A stretch of 64,000 nucleotides of DNA from [Flexibacter] sp. ATCC 35208 (GCF_001975825.1 NZ_MTKN01000002.1:264473-328472); one strand, 5' to 3'. Shown: positions 53,048-63,951, counted from the stretch's first letter. A program made the numbers and translations. The notes: generated by a model not told the origin, from the letters alone.

Positions 53048-55450
53048 ATGTTTGTAATTAAGCGCGACGGTCGCAAAGAAGCGGTAAAGTTTGACAAGAT
53101 CACTGCCCGCGTTGAAAAGCTTTGTTATGGATTAAATGCGGATTATGTAGATGCCATCGACGTTGCCAAGAAAGTGATTCAAGGTTTATATGATGGAGTG
53201 AATACTACTGAGCTGGATAATCTGGCTGCAGAAACAGCCGCCTCGCTTACTACCAAACATCCTGATTACGCACTGCTGGCTTCACGCATTGCAGTAAGTA
53301 ACCTCCATAAAAATACAGTGAAATCATTCTCCCAGACAATGAAGAACCTGTATGATTATATCGATCCTAAAGTCGGCAAACCAGCACCACTGATCTCTGA
53401 TGATGTGATGGAAATCATCAGTAATAATGCAGAGATTCTCGACTCCAATATAATTTACGACCGTGATTTCGCATTCGATTATTTCGGTTTCAAAACACTG
53501 GAACGTTCTTACTTATTAAAGATAGATGGGAAAGTGGCGGAACGTCCACAACATATGTTGATGCGTGTGGCAGTTGGTATACACAAAGAGGATATCGACG
53601 CTGCTATCAAAACATATAACCTGATGAGCGAACGCTGGTTCACACATGCTACGCCTACCCTGTTCAATGCAGGTACGCCTAAGCCACAGATGTCCAGCTG
53701 CTTCCTGCTCACCATGCAGGACGATAGCATTGAAGGTATCTATGATACCCTCAAGCAAACTGCAAAGATCTCACAGAGTGCCGGCGGTATTGGTCTGAGC
53801 ATTCACAACATCCGCGCTACAGGTTCATACATCAGTGGTACCAATGGTACTTCTAATGGTATCATTCCTATGCTGCGTGTGTTCAACGACACTGCACGTT
53901 ATGTAGACCAGGGTGGTGGTAAGCGTAAAGGCGCTTTCGCAATCTACCTCGAACCATGGCATGCAGACATCTTCGAATTCCTGGATCTGCGCAAGAACCA
54001 TGGTAAAGAAGAAATGCGTGCAAGAGACCTGTTCTATGCACTATGGGTACCAGACCTGTTCATGAAGCGTGTGGAAGAAAATGGCGACTGGAGCCTGTTC
54101 TGTCCTCACGAAGCACCAGGACTGCACGAGTGCTGGGGTGAAGCTTTCGAGAAATTATACACACAATATGAAAGCGAAAACCGCGCACGCAAAACTGTGA
54201 AAGCACAGGACCTATGGTTCGCTATTCTCGATGCACAAATTGAAACCGGTAACCCTTACCTGCTGTATAAAGATGCTGCCAATAGCAAATCGAACCAGCA
54301 GAACCTGGGTACTATCAAGAGTTCGAACCTGTGTACAGAAATCATCGAATATACTGATGCAAACGAAGTAGCTGTATGTAACCTCGCATCTCTGGCACTG
54401 CCTCGCTTTGTGATCGATGGTAAATTTGATCACCAGCGTTTATTTGATGTGACTTATCAGGTAGCGATCAACCTGAACCGCATCATTGATAATAACTTTT
54501 ATCCGGTTGAACAGGCGCGTAACTCCAACCTGCGTCACCGTCCTATCGGACTGGGTGTACAGGGTCTGGCAGATGCCTTTATCCTGATGCGTTATCCATT
54601 TGAAAGTGAAGAAGCTAAACAGCTGAACAAAGATATCTTTGAAACTATCTACTTTGCAGGCCTCACTGCTTCCAAAGATCTGGCTGTAAAAGAAGGCGCT
54701 TACGAAACCTTCCCAGGCTCACCTGCCTCAAAAGGTATTCTGCAGTTTGATATGTGGGGTGTAACACCTTCTGCACGCTGGGATTGGACTTCGCTGAAAG
54801 CAGCCATCAAAAAGCATGGTATCCGCAACTCCCTGTTGCTGGCACCAATGCCTACAGCATCTACTTCTCAGATTCTTGGTAACAACGAATGTTTTGAACC
54901 ATATACTTCCAACATCTACACCCGTCGTGTACTGAGTGGTGAATTTGTGGTAGTGAACAAACACCTGCTGAAAGATCTGGTAGAACTCGGCCTGTGGGAT
55001 AATGATATGAAGAACAAGATCATTGCGGCAAACGGGTCTATCCAGAACATCCAGGAAATTCCAACTAACATCAAAACGCTGTATAAAACTGTTTGGGAAA
55101 TCAAACAACGTACGATCATCGATATGGCTGCAGATCGTGGTGCATTTATATGCCAGTCTCAGTCACTGAACCTGTTCGTAGATACACCTTCTGCTGCTAA
55201 GCTGACATCTATGCACTTCCACGCATGGAAGAGAGGTTTGAAAACCGGTATGTATTATCTGCGTACACAGGCTGCTACACAGGCTGTACAGTTTACAGTA
55301 GAGAAACAGGGTGGTCAGAATATGGAGCCAGTGATTGCTGCTACAGCATCTGTTGGTGAAAAGAAAGTAGACCCGAAGTTAGATGAGGTGGAGATAATTG
55401 AAGGTGCAGTGTGCACCATGGAAGAGGGTTGTGTGACATGTAGTGCTTAA
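53048..55450 (+). CDS. nrdA: class Ia ribonucleotide reductase, alpha subunit
   Basis: 800-residue R1 protein. An ATP-cone allosteric domain lies at about 1-90 ([18 protein letters not shown]), followed by the R1 barrel with MSSCFLL (Cys of the active site), NLCTEIIEY and the [28 protein letters not shown] segment. The C-terminal redox cysteines are in [12 protein letters not shown]. This matches eukaryotic-type R1 closely, as does the partner beta subunit. It lies downstream of nrdB in the same direction and ends with a strong terminator. Confidence 0.97.
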   Translation: MFVIKRDGRKEAVKFDKITARVEKLCYGLNADYVDAIDVAKKVIQGLYDGVNTTELDNLAAETAASLTTKHPDYALLASRIAVSNLHKNTVKSFSQTMKNLYDYIDPKVGKPAPLISDDVMEIISNNAEILDSNIIYDRDFAFDYFGFKTLERSYLLKIDGKVAERPQHMLMRVAVGIHKEDIDAAIKTYNLMSERWFTHATPTLFNAGTPKPQMSSCFLLTMQDDSIEGIYDTLKQTAKISQSAGGIGLSIHNIRATGSYISGTNGTSNGIIPMLRVFNDTARYVDQGGGKRKGAFAIYLEPWHADIFEFLDLRKNHGKEEMRARDLFYALWVPDLFMKRVEENGDWSLFCPHEAPGLHECWGEAFEKLYTQYESENRARKTVKAQDLWFAILDAQIETGNPYLLYKDAANSKSNQQNLGTIKSSNLCTEIIEYTDANEVAVCNLASLALPRFVIDGKFDHQRLFDVTYQVAINLNRIIDNNFYPVEQARNSNLRHRPIGLGVQGLADAFILMRYPFESEEAKQLNKDIFETIYFAGLTASKDLAVKEGAYETFPGSPASKGILQFDMWGVTPSARWDWTSLKAAIKKHGIRNSLLLAPMPTASTSQILGNNECFEPYTSNIYTRRVLSGEFVVVNKHLLKDLVELGLWDNDMKNKIIAANGSIQNIQEIPTNIKTLYKTVWEIKQRTIIDMAADRGAFICQSQSLNLFVDTPSAAKLTSMHFHAWKRGLKTGMYYLRTQAATQAVQFTVEKQGGQNMEPVIAATASVGEKKVDPKLDEVEIIEGAVCTMEEGCVTCSA

Positions 55451-55468
55451 TTCAAACGTCTTTAAAAT

Positions 55469-55501
55469 AAAAAAGCTGTTGCAGATCGCAACAGCTTTTT
55501 T
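55469..55501 (+). terminator. strong terminator after nrdA
   Basis: AAAAAAGCTGTTGC / GCAACAGCTTTTTT, 14-base perfect stem with a 5-base loop; the T run continues to 55504. It also lies just past the end of the convergent trmH, where it could act in both directions. Confidence 0.92.
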
Positions 55502-55506
55502 TATTT

Positions 55507-56100
55507 TTATTCTTCTTCATATCCCCATTCATCTAACAGGGTATTAAATTGTTCATCAGGTAAATTTCTTTTATCATAATGCCCTGCCAGCGTCTTTTGC
55601 CTCATGGCTTCATAGATACTCACCGCACACGCTACCGATACGTTTAATGATCGAATAATTCCCATTTGTGGAATAATAAAATTACCATCCGCAGCAGCCC
55701 TTAATTCCTCAGACACCCCTGTCTGCTCATTCCCAAATACCAATGCTACAGAACCTGTAAAATCAATATCATACAGACTCACCGCACCATGTGCCAGATG
55801 AGTCGTCATCAATTTATCATATCGCTGCTTTAATACTTTAATACATTCCCGTACATCGGTAAACTGATGAATCGTCAGCCATTTAACAGCACTGGACGAA
55901 CTTTTAATCCCCCATTTCTTCACCCTTGGTGCCTTGGTAGTCACCACATAAATTTCCTGGATACCTACCGCATCGCAGGTACGCATTATTGCAGAAACAT
56001 TGTGTGGATCTTCTATATTATCCAGTACTACCGTAAGGCCAGCCTGGCGTCTATTCAGTACGAATAATAATCTTTCTCTACGTTCAGGCGTCATAATCAA
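55507..56100 (-). CDS. trmH: SPOUT tRNA/rRNA 2'-O-methyltransferase, TrmH-like
   Basis: 197-residue SpoU-family methyltransferase. The N-terminus MIMTPERRERLLFVLNRRQAGLTVVLDNIEDPHNVSAIMRTCDA and the motifs VALVFGNEQTGVSEE and IPQMGIIRSLNVSVACAVSIYEAMRQ define the knot fold; the conserved Asn and Arg of the RNA-binding motif are present. The size and N-terminal segment fit tRNA (Gm18) methyltransferase; a related rRNA-directed enzyme is possible. ATG at 56098-56100 or the second one (56092-56094) may be used. Confidence 0.88.
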   Translation of the reverse strand: MIMTPERRERLLFVLNRRQAGLTVVLDNIEDPHNVSAIMRTCDAVGIQEIYVVTTKAPRVKKWGIKSSSSAVKWLTIHQFTDVRECIKVLKQRYDKLMTTHLAHGAVSLYDIDFTGSVALVFGNEQTGVSEELRAAADGNFIIPQMGIIRSLNVSVACAVSIYEAMRQKTLAGHYDKRNLPDEQFNTLLDEWGYEEE

Positions 56101-56196
56101 TTAGATATAAAATTTCAACAGCAAAATTAAGGTAATTTGAAGAATACGGTATTACTTGTTATCTTCAATCGGAATATATAAACCTATATCTGCCAC

Positions 56197-58884
56197 ATGT
56201 TAAAGAAGATCCTGAAAATAACGGGTATATTGCTGATCGTATTAGTAGCTGCAGCAATTGCCATTCCTTTCCTGTTCAAGGGAAAGATTATGTCCATCGT
56301 AAAAACTGAATTGAATAAACAGTTGGAGGCGGACGTTGACTTCAAAGATGTAGATATTAGTCTGATCAGACACTTCCCCCGCCTTGCCGTGGCACTGGAA
56401 GACCTGCAGGTTGTAAATCGCGCACCTTTTGTTGGAGATACCCTGATCTCCGTGAAAAAAATCGATGTGGCATTAAATCTGATGAGCGTAATCAAAGGCG
56501 AAACCTACGATATCTATAACATCAATATCGAAGCGCCACGCATTCACGCCATCATCAACAAAGATGGTAAAGCCAACTGGGACATTACCAAACCAGATAC
56601 TGCACAGGCCAATCCAGCTGATACTGCTTCTACTAAGTTTGCTATGAGCCTGCAACAGTACAAAATCGAAGATGCGTATATCGAGTATACTGACCGCCAG
56701 GGAGATATGGGACTCATCATTGAAAACCTGGATCACTCAGGCAAAGGAGATTTCACACAGGATCTCTTTATCCTCAGTACCAGCACCGAAGCAGAAGCCA
56801 TCACTTTCCGTTATGGCCTCATCCCCTACCTGCTGCGTACCCATACCAAAATGGATGCAGACATCAAGATAGATAACAAAACCAGCACATATACCATCCA
56901 ACAGGCTAAAGCTAGTCTGAATAACCTGCAGCTCACTGCACAGGGTTCTTTCACACTGGTAAACGATAGCACTTATGGCATGGACCTGAGTATGAAAGCG
57001 CCGTCCACCCAGTTCAAAGACATCCTTTCACTGGTACCGGCCATCTTCATGACAGACTTTGATAAGATTAAAACTTCGGGTACTGCATCATTTGACGGCT
57101 TTGTAAAAGGAACTTACAGTGCTACACAGATGCCGGCATTTGGCCTCAACCTGAATGTAAAAGATGGTTTCTTCCAATATCCTGATCTGCCAAAACCAGT
57201 AAAGAATATACAGATCGCCCTGAAGGTCAGCAATCCTGACGGTGTGCCTGATCATACGATTGTAGACATGCCATCTGCTCACCTGGATATGGATAATACC
57301 CCGCTGGACCTGCGCCTGCTGGTAAAAACGCCGGTATCAGACATGTATGTGGATGGTGCTGCCAAAGGTAGCCTGGACCTGTCTAAAGTAACCCAGTTTG
57401 TAAAACTGGAAGAAGGAACTGCACTCAGTGGTATCGTCGATGCAGACGTAAGTGCCAAAGGCAATATGAGCGCAATCGAAAAGCAACAATACGATCGTTT
57501 CTATGCAGCGGGCAGCATCCTGGTGACCAACCTCCTGTACCGCAGCAAAGACTATCCGGATGGCGTGAAGGTGAATAACCTCTCCATGAAATTCAATCCT
57601 AAAAATGTAACAATTGAATCATTCGATGGTCAGTACATGGGTACGAATTTCAAAGCCAACGGTGCGGTGAATAACATGCTGGCTTATGCTTTCAAAAACG
57701 AACCACTGGATGGTAACCTGACTGTGAAAGCCGATCAGATCTACCTGGATAAATGGATGGGCACAGAAACAACCACTACCACTGCTACGGATACACCCAG
57801 CGCACCATTTGCCGTACCTGCTAACCTGGACCTGAGCCTGAATGCTACAGCAGACAAAGTACATTATGACAAACTGGACCTGACTAATGTAACCGGGGCA
57901 CTGCTGGTAAAAGATCAGACCGTTACCATGCAGCAGGTAAAAGCCAATGCCATGCAGGGTACCATGGAGGTAAATGGTACATACAGCACCAAAACAAATC
58001 CCAATACACCTGATATCAGCATGGCTTACAATGTACAACAGATAGATATTCAGGAGGCATTTAAATCCTTCAATACAGTACAGAAATTAATGCCGATCGC
58101 CCAATTTATTGGCGGTAAAGTAAATTCTCAATTGACCCTGAAAGGGCAGCTGGGCAAAGATATGATGCCGGTAATGAGCAGCCTGAACGGGGATGGTAAC
58201 CTGCTGGTACTGGAAGGTGCATTGCAGAAATTTGGTGTAGTAGATCAGCTGGCAAATACACTGAATGTAACTGCACTAAAAAACCTTTCACTGAAAGACC
58301 TGAAAACATACTTCTCTTTTGAAAACGGAAGAGTGAAAATCAATCCTTTCACTGTGAATTTCAATGGTATGCACATGCAAGTTGGTGGTTCACATGGCTT
58401 TGACCAATCACTGGATTATACGATGTTGATGACCCTGCCAAGAAGTGTGATTGGCAAACAGGGTGATGCCCTGATCACCAGCCTTGCCACACAGGCCAGT
58501 AATAAAGGGATACCCGTAAACGTAAGTGATAGTATTCATTTGAATGTTTTATTGGGAGGAAATATTTTAAAACCAACATATAAAACTAACTTGCAGGAAA
58601 CTGCGGGTAATACGGTAAATAACCTGAAAGATCAGGCTGCTACTTTAGTAAAAAATAAGGTAGATACAGTAAAAACAGCGATCAAAGATACCTTGCATTC
58701 AGTAAAGAACCAGGCTGTGACCACCGTAAAAGAAGCAGCTAAAGAAGAGCTTTCCAAACAGCTATTGGGAGGGAAGAAGGATACAACAAGTGCTACTACT
58801 TCTAACAAAACAGAAGATTTGAAGAATGCTGGAAAAGAGGCGGTAAAGGGAATAGGTAACATTTTCAAGAAGAAAAATAACTAG
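56197..58884 (+). CDS. AsmA-family protein
   Basis: 895-residue protein with an N-terminal membrane anchor (ILLIVLVAAAIAIPFLF, about 11-27) and an AsmA-like, beta-rich periplasmic body with the family's opening segment FKDVDISLIRHFPRLAVALEDLQV (near 48-71) and closing segment LKDLKTYFSFENGRVKINPF. Such proteins are thought to move lipids or help outer-membrane assembly. The last 90 residues are a Lys/Ala/Val-rich helical tail with repeated motifs such as KDQAATLVKNKVDTVKTA. It is a monocistronic unit. Confidence 0.87.
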   Translation: MLKKILKITGILLIVLVAAAIAIPFLFKGKIMSIVKTELNKQLEADVDFKDVDISLIRHFPRLAVALEDLQVVNRAPFVGDTLISVKKIDVALNLMSVIKGETYDIYNINIEAPRIHAIINKDGKANWDITKPDTAQANPADTASTKFAMSLQQYKIEDAYIEYTDRQGDMGLIIENLDHSGKGDFTQDLFILSTSTEAEAITFRYGLIPYLLRTHTKMDADIKIDNKTSTYTIQQAKASLNNLQLTAQGSFTLVNDSTYGMDLSMKAPSTQFKDILSLVPAIFMTDFDKIKTSGTASFDGFVKGTYSATQMPAFGLNLNVKDGFFQYPDLPKPVKNIQIALKVSNPDGVPDHTIVDMPSAHLDMDNTPLDLRLLVKTPVSDMYVDGAAKGSLDLSKVTQFVKLEEGTALSGIVDADVSAKGNMSAIEKQQYDRFYAAGSILVTNLLYRSKDYPDGVKVNNLSMKFNPKNVTIESFDGQYMGTNFKANGAVNNMLAYAFKNEPLDGNLTVKADQIYLDKWMGTETTTTTATDTPSAPFAVPANLDLSLNATADKVHYDKLDLTNVTGALLVKDQTVTMQQVKANAMQGTMEVNGTYSTKTNPNTPDISMAYNVQQIDIQEAFKSFNTVQKLMPIAQFIGGKVNSQLTLKGQLGKDMMPVMSSLNGDGNLLVLEGALQKFGVVDQLANTLNVTALKNLSLKDLKTYFSFENGRVKINPFTVNFNGMHMQVGGSHGFDQSLDYTMLMTLPRSVIGKQGDALITSLATQASNKGIPVNVSDSIHLNVLLGGNILKPTYKTNLQETAGNTVNNLKDQAATLVKNKVDTVKTAIKDTLHSVKNQAVTTVKEAAKEELSKQLLGGKKDTTSATTSNKTEDLKNAGKEAVKGIGNIFKKKNN

Positions 58885-59091
58885 GGGAACACATTATAAT
58901 CATTTATATATACCTATAACAGGGATAATGAGCCCTTAATCCAAAATTTTTTTGAGGTTTTTCTTATTTCACTAATTTGGACAACTTTTTGTCTGACATT
59001 TTTATCACCTTAGCAAAGCCGTGGAAAATTGCTTATTCTCCATCCTTTGAGTGGATGACATGTTAACTTGAGAGAAAACCTTAATAAGTAT

Positions 59092-59502
59092 ATGGAATAC
59101 GAGCGTTACATATCAGATGGCCTAATCGAAAAACACTTCCTTGGATTTACCACCATGGAAGAGGAGGAAGACTTGCACATTCATTTGAACATTTTTCCTG
59201 AATTACATACTGAAATGGAAGAAGTAGAACGTCGTATGGAGCGGGCAGCATTTAAAGATGCACCAATGCCTCCAGCACATATCAAAACTGCTCTCATGCA
59301 GAGGATTGCCTTGGAAGAAGCGACCAGGCAAGCAAATGTGTCATCCCGTGCGCAAAGTAAGGTGTATACAGATGTTGCGCCACCAGCAAATAAAATAACT
59401 GTTCATATAGGATGGAAAATATTCCTGATATTCTTTCTATCCTCGATTGCCCTGTCCCTGTTAGCCATTTTGCTATACTACAGACAAGTGGTTGGTAAGT
59501 AA
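59092..59502 (+). CDS. anti-sigma-factor-like membrane protein
   Basis: 136-residue protein. The N-terminal cytosolic part 'YISDGLIEKHFLGFTTMEEEEDLHIHL' matches the start of anti-sigma factors of Bacteroidota; a Zn-free form is likely because no HxxxCxxC is seen. A hydrophobic segment (IFLIFFLSSIALSLLAILLYY) near the C-terminus anchors it. ATG 59092 was preferred over TTG 59068 because family-like sequence begins at MEYERYISDG. No ECF sigma-factor gene is adjacent, which is unusual. It may regulate a distant partner. Confidence 0.6.
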   Translation: MEYERYISDGLIEKHFLGFTTMEEEEDLHIHLNIFPELHTEMEEVERRMERAAFKDAPMPPAHIKTALMQRIALEEATRQANVSSRAQSKVYTDVAPPANKITVHIGWKIFLIFFLSSIALSLLAILLYYRQVVGK

Positions 59503-59508
59503 AATGTT

Positions 59509-59536
59509 AAAGCCCGCTCAATTGAGCGGGCTTTTT
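59509..59536. terminator. terminator between anti-sigma-like gene and the RND pump gene
   Basis: Perfect palindrome AAAGCCCGCTCAA / TTGAGCGGGCTTT (59509-59534) with T run on the plus strand; it serves convergent genes and can work both ways. Confidence 0.9.
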
Positions 59537-59559
59537 ATTTAGCTATACGGCTATTTTCC

Positions 59560-62500
59560 TTACACATCCATATGGTCCTGCATCACCTTGTAGCTATCTT
59601 GCATCTCCTTCAGCTTTTCCTTACCATAAGCCAGTCTTGTAATCGTTACAAACAACACTGGTACAATAAAGATCGCCAGGAAGGTAGCGGTGAACATACC
59701 ACCCAATACAGTCCAACCCATCGTCTTACGGGATTCGGCACCCGCACCAGTAGCCAGCACCAGCGGCAGAATACCCAACAGGAACGCAAGAGAGGTCATG
59801 ATGATCGGACGCAGACGCAGCTTCGCAGCTTCTACCGTTGCCGTTACCAGTTCCATCCCCCTATCCACACGCTCTTTCGCAAACTCCACAATCAGGATCG
59901 CATTCTTCGCCGACAACCCAATTAATGTGATCAAACCAATCTGTGCATATACGTTATTACTGATCTTTGGCAGGAAGGTAAGCGTGAGGATCGCACCAAA
60001 CGCACCTATCGGCACCGCCAACAGTACGGAGAACGGTACAGACCAGCTCTCATACAATGCTGCCAGGAAGAGGAATACGAATACAATAGACAGTGCGAAG
60101 ATGTACACCGTCTTACTACCAGACAATAACTCCTCACGGCTCAGACCAGAGAACTCATATCCATAACCTTCAGGCAATACCTGTGCAGCTACTTCTTTCA
60201 GTGCATTGATCGCATCACCACTACTATACCCAGGATTAGGAGCACCATTGATTTCCGCAGAACGGAACAGGTTATAGTGAGAAATTACCGGCGCAGTTTC
60301 TGTCACTTTATAATTAGTAACAGCGCTCAATGGTACCATATCTCCGTTTGTATTCTTCACAAACATCTGGCTCAGATCCTTAATATCACCACGATAGCTT
60401 GAATCTGCCTGTGTGAGTACACGGAAGTTACGGCCATAGATAGTGAAGTCATTCACATAAGAGCTACCCATATAAGTGGAAAGCGCCGTAGCAATAGAAG
60501 AAATAGATACACCCATCTTCTTCGCTCTTTCACGGTCTATATCCAACTGATAACCCGGTGTACGTGCGGTAAAGAAGGAGAAACCCCTTGCTATTTCCGG
60601 ACGTTGGTTAATCGCAGCAGTAAACTTCTGCAATACCCCTTCAAATGCCTTGATATCAGGATCACCACTGCGCTGCTCCAGGATGAATGAGAAACCTGCG
60701 GTACTACCCAGCCCCGGAATAGCCGGCGGTTGAATTACTAAAACAGATGCCTGTTTCCAGCGGGATAATTTCGCCTGGATGTTAGCTGCAATTGCCTGGA
60801 TCTGTGTTTCCTTAGACTTTCTGTCATCCCATGGTTTCAGCTGTACAAAGATGGTCGCACTGTTTGACTTGGTCGCAAAGCTAATTACGTTCAAACCACC
60901 CAATGCGGCATAGTGACCAATACCCGGTATACTATCCAAAGCATGCATCATACCATGCAACGCTTCTACTGTACGCTCTGTAGAAGAAGATTCCGGCAGG
61001 TCAAATGTAATATACAGACGACCATCATCTTCTGTAGGAATGAACCCTGTAGACTTAGATCTGAACAGCATGAACACACCCACACAGATACAAAGGAGGA
61101 GGATCATCACATATCTTGCCCAACGGATACTTTTCTTTACCCCCAGTGAATAACGGCTGGTTACGTGACCAAACCAGGTATTGAAGCGATAGAATAATTT
61201 GTTCAGGCCTTTTGAATCCTTATCCAGGTGCATAGGACGCAGAATCAGCGTACACAATGCAGGGGTCAGAGACAACGCGATGAAAGCGGAGATCAGTACA
61301 GAGATCGCGATTGTGATCGCAAACTGCTGGTACAAACGACCTACGATACCAGGGATAAACCCTACTGGTACAAATACCGCTGCCAGGATCAACGCAATCG
61401 CGATAACCGGACCGGATATTTCTTTCATAGCCTGTAAGGTGGCATCTTTCGCGGACATCTGCTCATGGTCCATATTATGCTGGACCGCCTCCACCACCAC
61501 GATGGCATCATCCACCACGATACCGATCGCCAGAACGAAACCGAACAGGGTCAGGGTATTGATGGTAAAGCCCAGTGGTATAAAGAAGATAAACGTCGCA
61601 ATAATAGACACCGGAATCGCCAACACCGGAATGATGGTCGCCCTCCAGCTCTGCAGAAACAGGAACACCACGATCACCACCAGTGCAAGGGCCTCAAGCA
61701 GTGTTTCCACCACTTCGTGGATTGACACTTTTACCACAGATACTGATTCGAATGGTACTACATAATCCACATCCGCAGGGAAAGCTTTCTTCAGCTCTTC
61801 CATAGCGGCAGTCACATTCTCGGCAGTTTCGATCGCGTTACTACCTGGTGCCTGGTAAACCAGCAGGTAAGAAGCTCTTTTACCATCTACAAAGGAGTTA
61901 CCAGTGTAGTTGAATTTACCCAGTTCTACGCGGGCTACATCTTTCAGGTACACAATACCACCGTTATTAGGTTGGGTCTTTATCACGATATTGCCAAACT
62001 CCTCGGTATTTGCCAGACGACCTTTTACGAAGATGTTGTACTCGTAAGTCTGACCAGCCTTTTGCGGTGGTGCACCTACTGAACCAGCTGCGATCTGCGC
62101 GTTCTGCTCTGTGATGGCAGCTTTCACTTCATCGGCAGATACGTTCATTTCAGCCAGCTTATCAGGCTTCAGCCACACACGCATACTAAAGTCATCCGCA
62201 CGGGTAAAGATATCACCCACACCTTTTGCACGCAGCAAGGCATCTTTAATAAAGATGTTCGTATAGTTATCCAGGAAGGTTACATCGTGTGAACCTTTTG
62301 GAGAATATAATGCCACCAGCATCAGGATACTGGGGTTACGTTTTCTTACTGTAAGACCTAAGCGTTGTACTTCCTGAGGCAGGGTTGGCTGAGCGATACC
62401 CACGCGGTTCTGTACATCCAGTGCCGCAATGTTGATATCGGTACCTACTTCAAAGTTTACAGTAAGGCTCATAGAACCACTGTTCGTACTGTTACTGGTC

Positions 62501-62736
62501 ATGTAGGTCATACCAGGCGTACCATTCACCTGTACTTCTACAGGAGTCGCTACGGTCTGTTCAATGGTCTGGGCATCTGCACCAGTATATGTACCTGTTA
62601 CCTGCACTGTAGGAGGTGAGATCTCAGGATACTGACCAATAGGCAGGTTGAGCATCGCCAATATCCCTACCAACACCAGTACGATAGAAATTACTATCGC
62701 GGTGACCGGTCTGCGTATAAAAGTATTTGCAATCAT
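59560..62736 (-). CDS. RND-family efflux pump, inner-membrane subunit (AcrB/MexB-like)
   Basis: 1058-residue HAE1-type proton antiporter with twelve membrane segments and two large periplasmic loops. The start IANTFIRRPVTAIVISIVLVLVG is the standard N-terminus; LFGFVLAIGIVVDDAIVVVEAV in segment 4 contains the proton-relay Asp pair, and the second half carries GLSAKNAILIVEFAKE. It exports hydrophobic drugs or other compounds with a periplasmic adaptor, encoded 38 bases upstream. An outer-membrane TolC-like partner gene is not found next to it. Confidence 0.95.
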   Translation of the reverse strand: MIANTFIRRPVTAIVISIVLVLVGILAMLNLPIGQYPEISPPTVQVTGTYTGADAQTIEQTVATPVEVQVNGTPGMTYMTSNSTNSGSMSLTVNFEVGTDINIAALDVQNRVGIAQPTLPQEVQRLGLTVRKRNPSILMLVALYSPKGSHDVTFLDNYTNIFIKDALLRAKGVGDIFTRADDFSMRVWLKPDKLAEMNVSADEVKAAITEQNAQIAAGSVGAPPQKAGQTYEYNIFVKGRLANTEEFGNIVIKTQPNNGGIVYLKDVARVELGKFNYTGNSFVDGKRASYLLVYQAPGSNAIETAENVTAAMEELKKAFPADVDYVVPFESVSVVKVSIHEVVETLLEALALVVIVVFLFLQSWRATIIPVLAIPVSIIATFIFFIPLGFTINTLTLFGFVLAIGIVVDDAIVVVEAVQHNMDHEQMSAKDATLQAMKEISGPVIAIALILAAVFVPVGFIPGIVGRLYQQFAITIAISVLISAFIALSLTPALCTLILRPMHLDKDSKGLNKLFYRFNTWFGHVTSRYSLGVKKSIRWARYVMILLLCICVGVFMLFRSKSTGFIPTEDDGRLYITFDLPESSSTERTVEALHGMMHALDSIPGIGHYAALGGLNVISFATKSNSATIFVQLKPWDDRKSKETQIQAIAANIQAKLSRWKQASVLVIQPPAIPGLGSTAGFSFILEQRSGDPDIKAFEGVLQKFTAAINQRPEIARGFSFFTARTPGYQLDIDRERAKKMGVSISSIATALSTYMGSSYVNDFTIYGRNFRVLTQADSSYRGDIKDLSQMFVKNTNGDMVPLSAVTNYKVTETAPVISHYNLFRSAEINGAPNPGYSSGDAINALKEVAAQVLPEGYGYEFSGLSREELLSGSKTVYIFALSIVFVFLFLAALYESWSVPFSVLLAVPIGAFGAILTLTFLPKISNNVYAQIGLITLIGLSAKNAILIVEFAKERVDRGMELVTATVEAAKLRLRPIIMTSLAFLLGILPLVLATGAGAESRKTMGWTVLGGMFTATFLAIFIVPVLFVTITRLAYGKEKLKEMQDSYKVMQDHMDV

Positions 62737-62774
62737 GATCTTCTTCTATTGATTCAAACTCAAACTGTTTATGA

Positions 62775-63926
62775 TTATTTTTTAGGAGCCTGGCCCGAAG
62801 CCTGCGGTGTTTGTTTCGGTACACCTGAAGTGTCGATTGTACCACCATCACGTAGACGCTGGAAACCATCCGTCACTACCACTTCGCCGGATTTAAGACC
62901 ATCAGTAACAACAATGAGGTCCCTCATTTTTGGACCCAGATGGATCTTACGCTGCTCAGCGATCGTATCTTTTGCTACAAATACAAAGAACTCTCCCATC
63001 TGTTCTACTACAGCTCTGTAAGGAATGATCACATTTTCACCACTCTGCGCATTCAATACCTGCAGTACCGCGCTCATACCATCTTTCAGCTCATCTTTTG
63101 GATTCGCGAATTCGATACGTACCTTGATAGTAGCTGTCTGGTTATCTACCCCACGGTCAACGGCAAGGATCTTACCCTTTTCAGAATATGCAGTACCACC
63201 TGGCAGTGTAAGGCGGAAAGTAGAGTCACCAGGAGTGATGGTCTTACCCTGCATCGATGAAAAGCGTGGAATATCAGTTTCGCTCACCACGAAATCAACC
63301 GCAATCGGGTTTTCGCTGGACATGGTGTTCAGCAATGTGGTTCCCTGGCTAATCTGTGCACCCAGCTTTACCTGGGAGATACCAATACGACCAGTGAAAG
63401 GGGCTTTAATAATGGAGAAATCAAGGTCTGTGCGGGCAGAGGCCAATGCTGCTTCGGCAGCGGCTACGCTTGCACGGCTGGTTTCGAGTGTTGCATCAGC
63501 ATTGTCCAGCGTCTGGCGGGCGATCGCATCCTGCTTAGCCAGTTCGTGGTAGCGGTCCGCATCTTTCTGTGCACGTACCAGTGTCGCTTTTGCGCTAGCC
63601 AGGTTCGCTTCTGCCTGACGAGCGGCAGCTTCATATTTACGACGGTCTATTTCATACAGGGCTTTTCCTTTCTGCACGACCTCCCCTTCTCTAAAAAAGA
63701 TACCGGTGATATAACCACTTACCTGCGCACGCAGTTCCACCTGGTTGAGCGCCACCACTGTAGCCGGGTATTTATCATAATAAATAGCCTGTCCCATAGT
63801 AGCAGCCGTAACATTTACCTTGGTTGGAGGCATTACCATACCACCTTTTTGTGCCGGACCTTTACAGGAAGCCAGAAAAAACATACCTGTAGCGCCAATG
63901 AGGAGAATGTGTTGCTTTGTTTTCAT
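62775..63926 (-). CDS. RND efflux periplasmic adaptor (membrane-fusion lipoprotein)
   Basis: 383-residue HlyD-type adaptor, probable lipoprotein with Cys21 in MFFLASC. The barrel-sandwich, helical hairpin and beta-barrel regions follow in order: VTAATMGQAIYYDKYPATVVALNQVELRAQVSGYIT near 39-75, the coiled-coil of Ala/Glu-rich helices near 105-170, and KAPFTGRIGISQVKLGAQISQGTTL near 175-200. It links the pump to an outer-membrane channel. First gene of the two-gene operon; an inverted repeat 25 bases upstream of its ATG may be an operator. Confidence 0.93.
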   Translation of the reverse strand: MKTKQHILLIGATGMFFLASCKGPAQKGGMVMPPTKVNVTAATMGQAIYYDKYPATVVALNQVELRAQVSGYITGIFFREGEVVQKGKALYEIDRRKYEAAARQAEANLASAKATLVRAQKDADRYHELAKQDAIARQTLDNADATLETSRASVAAAEAALASARTDLDFSIIKAPFTGRIGISQVKLGAQISQGTTLLNTMSSENPIAVDFVVSETDIPRFSSMQGKTITPGDSTFRLTLPGGTAYSEKGKILAVDRGVDNQTATIKVRIEFANPKDELKDGMSAVLQVLNAQSGENVIIPYRAVVEQMGEFFVFVAKDTIAEQRKIHLGPKMRDLIVVTDGLKSGEVVVTDGFQRLRDGGTIDTSGVPKQTPQASGQAPKK

Positions 63927-63951
63927 CTGAAAATATTTGTCCTTTCAATGA

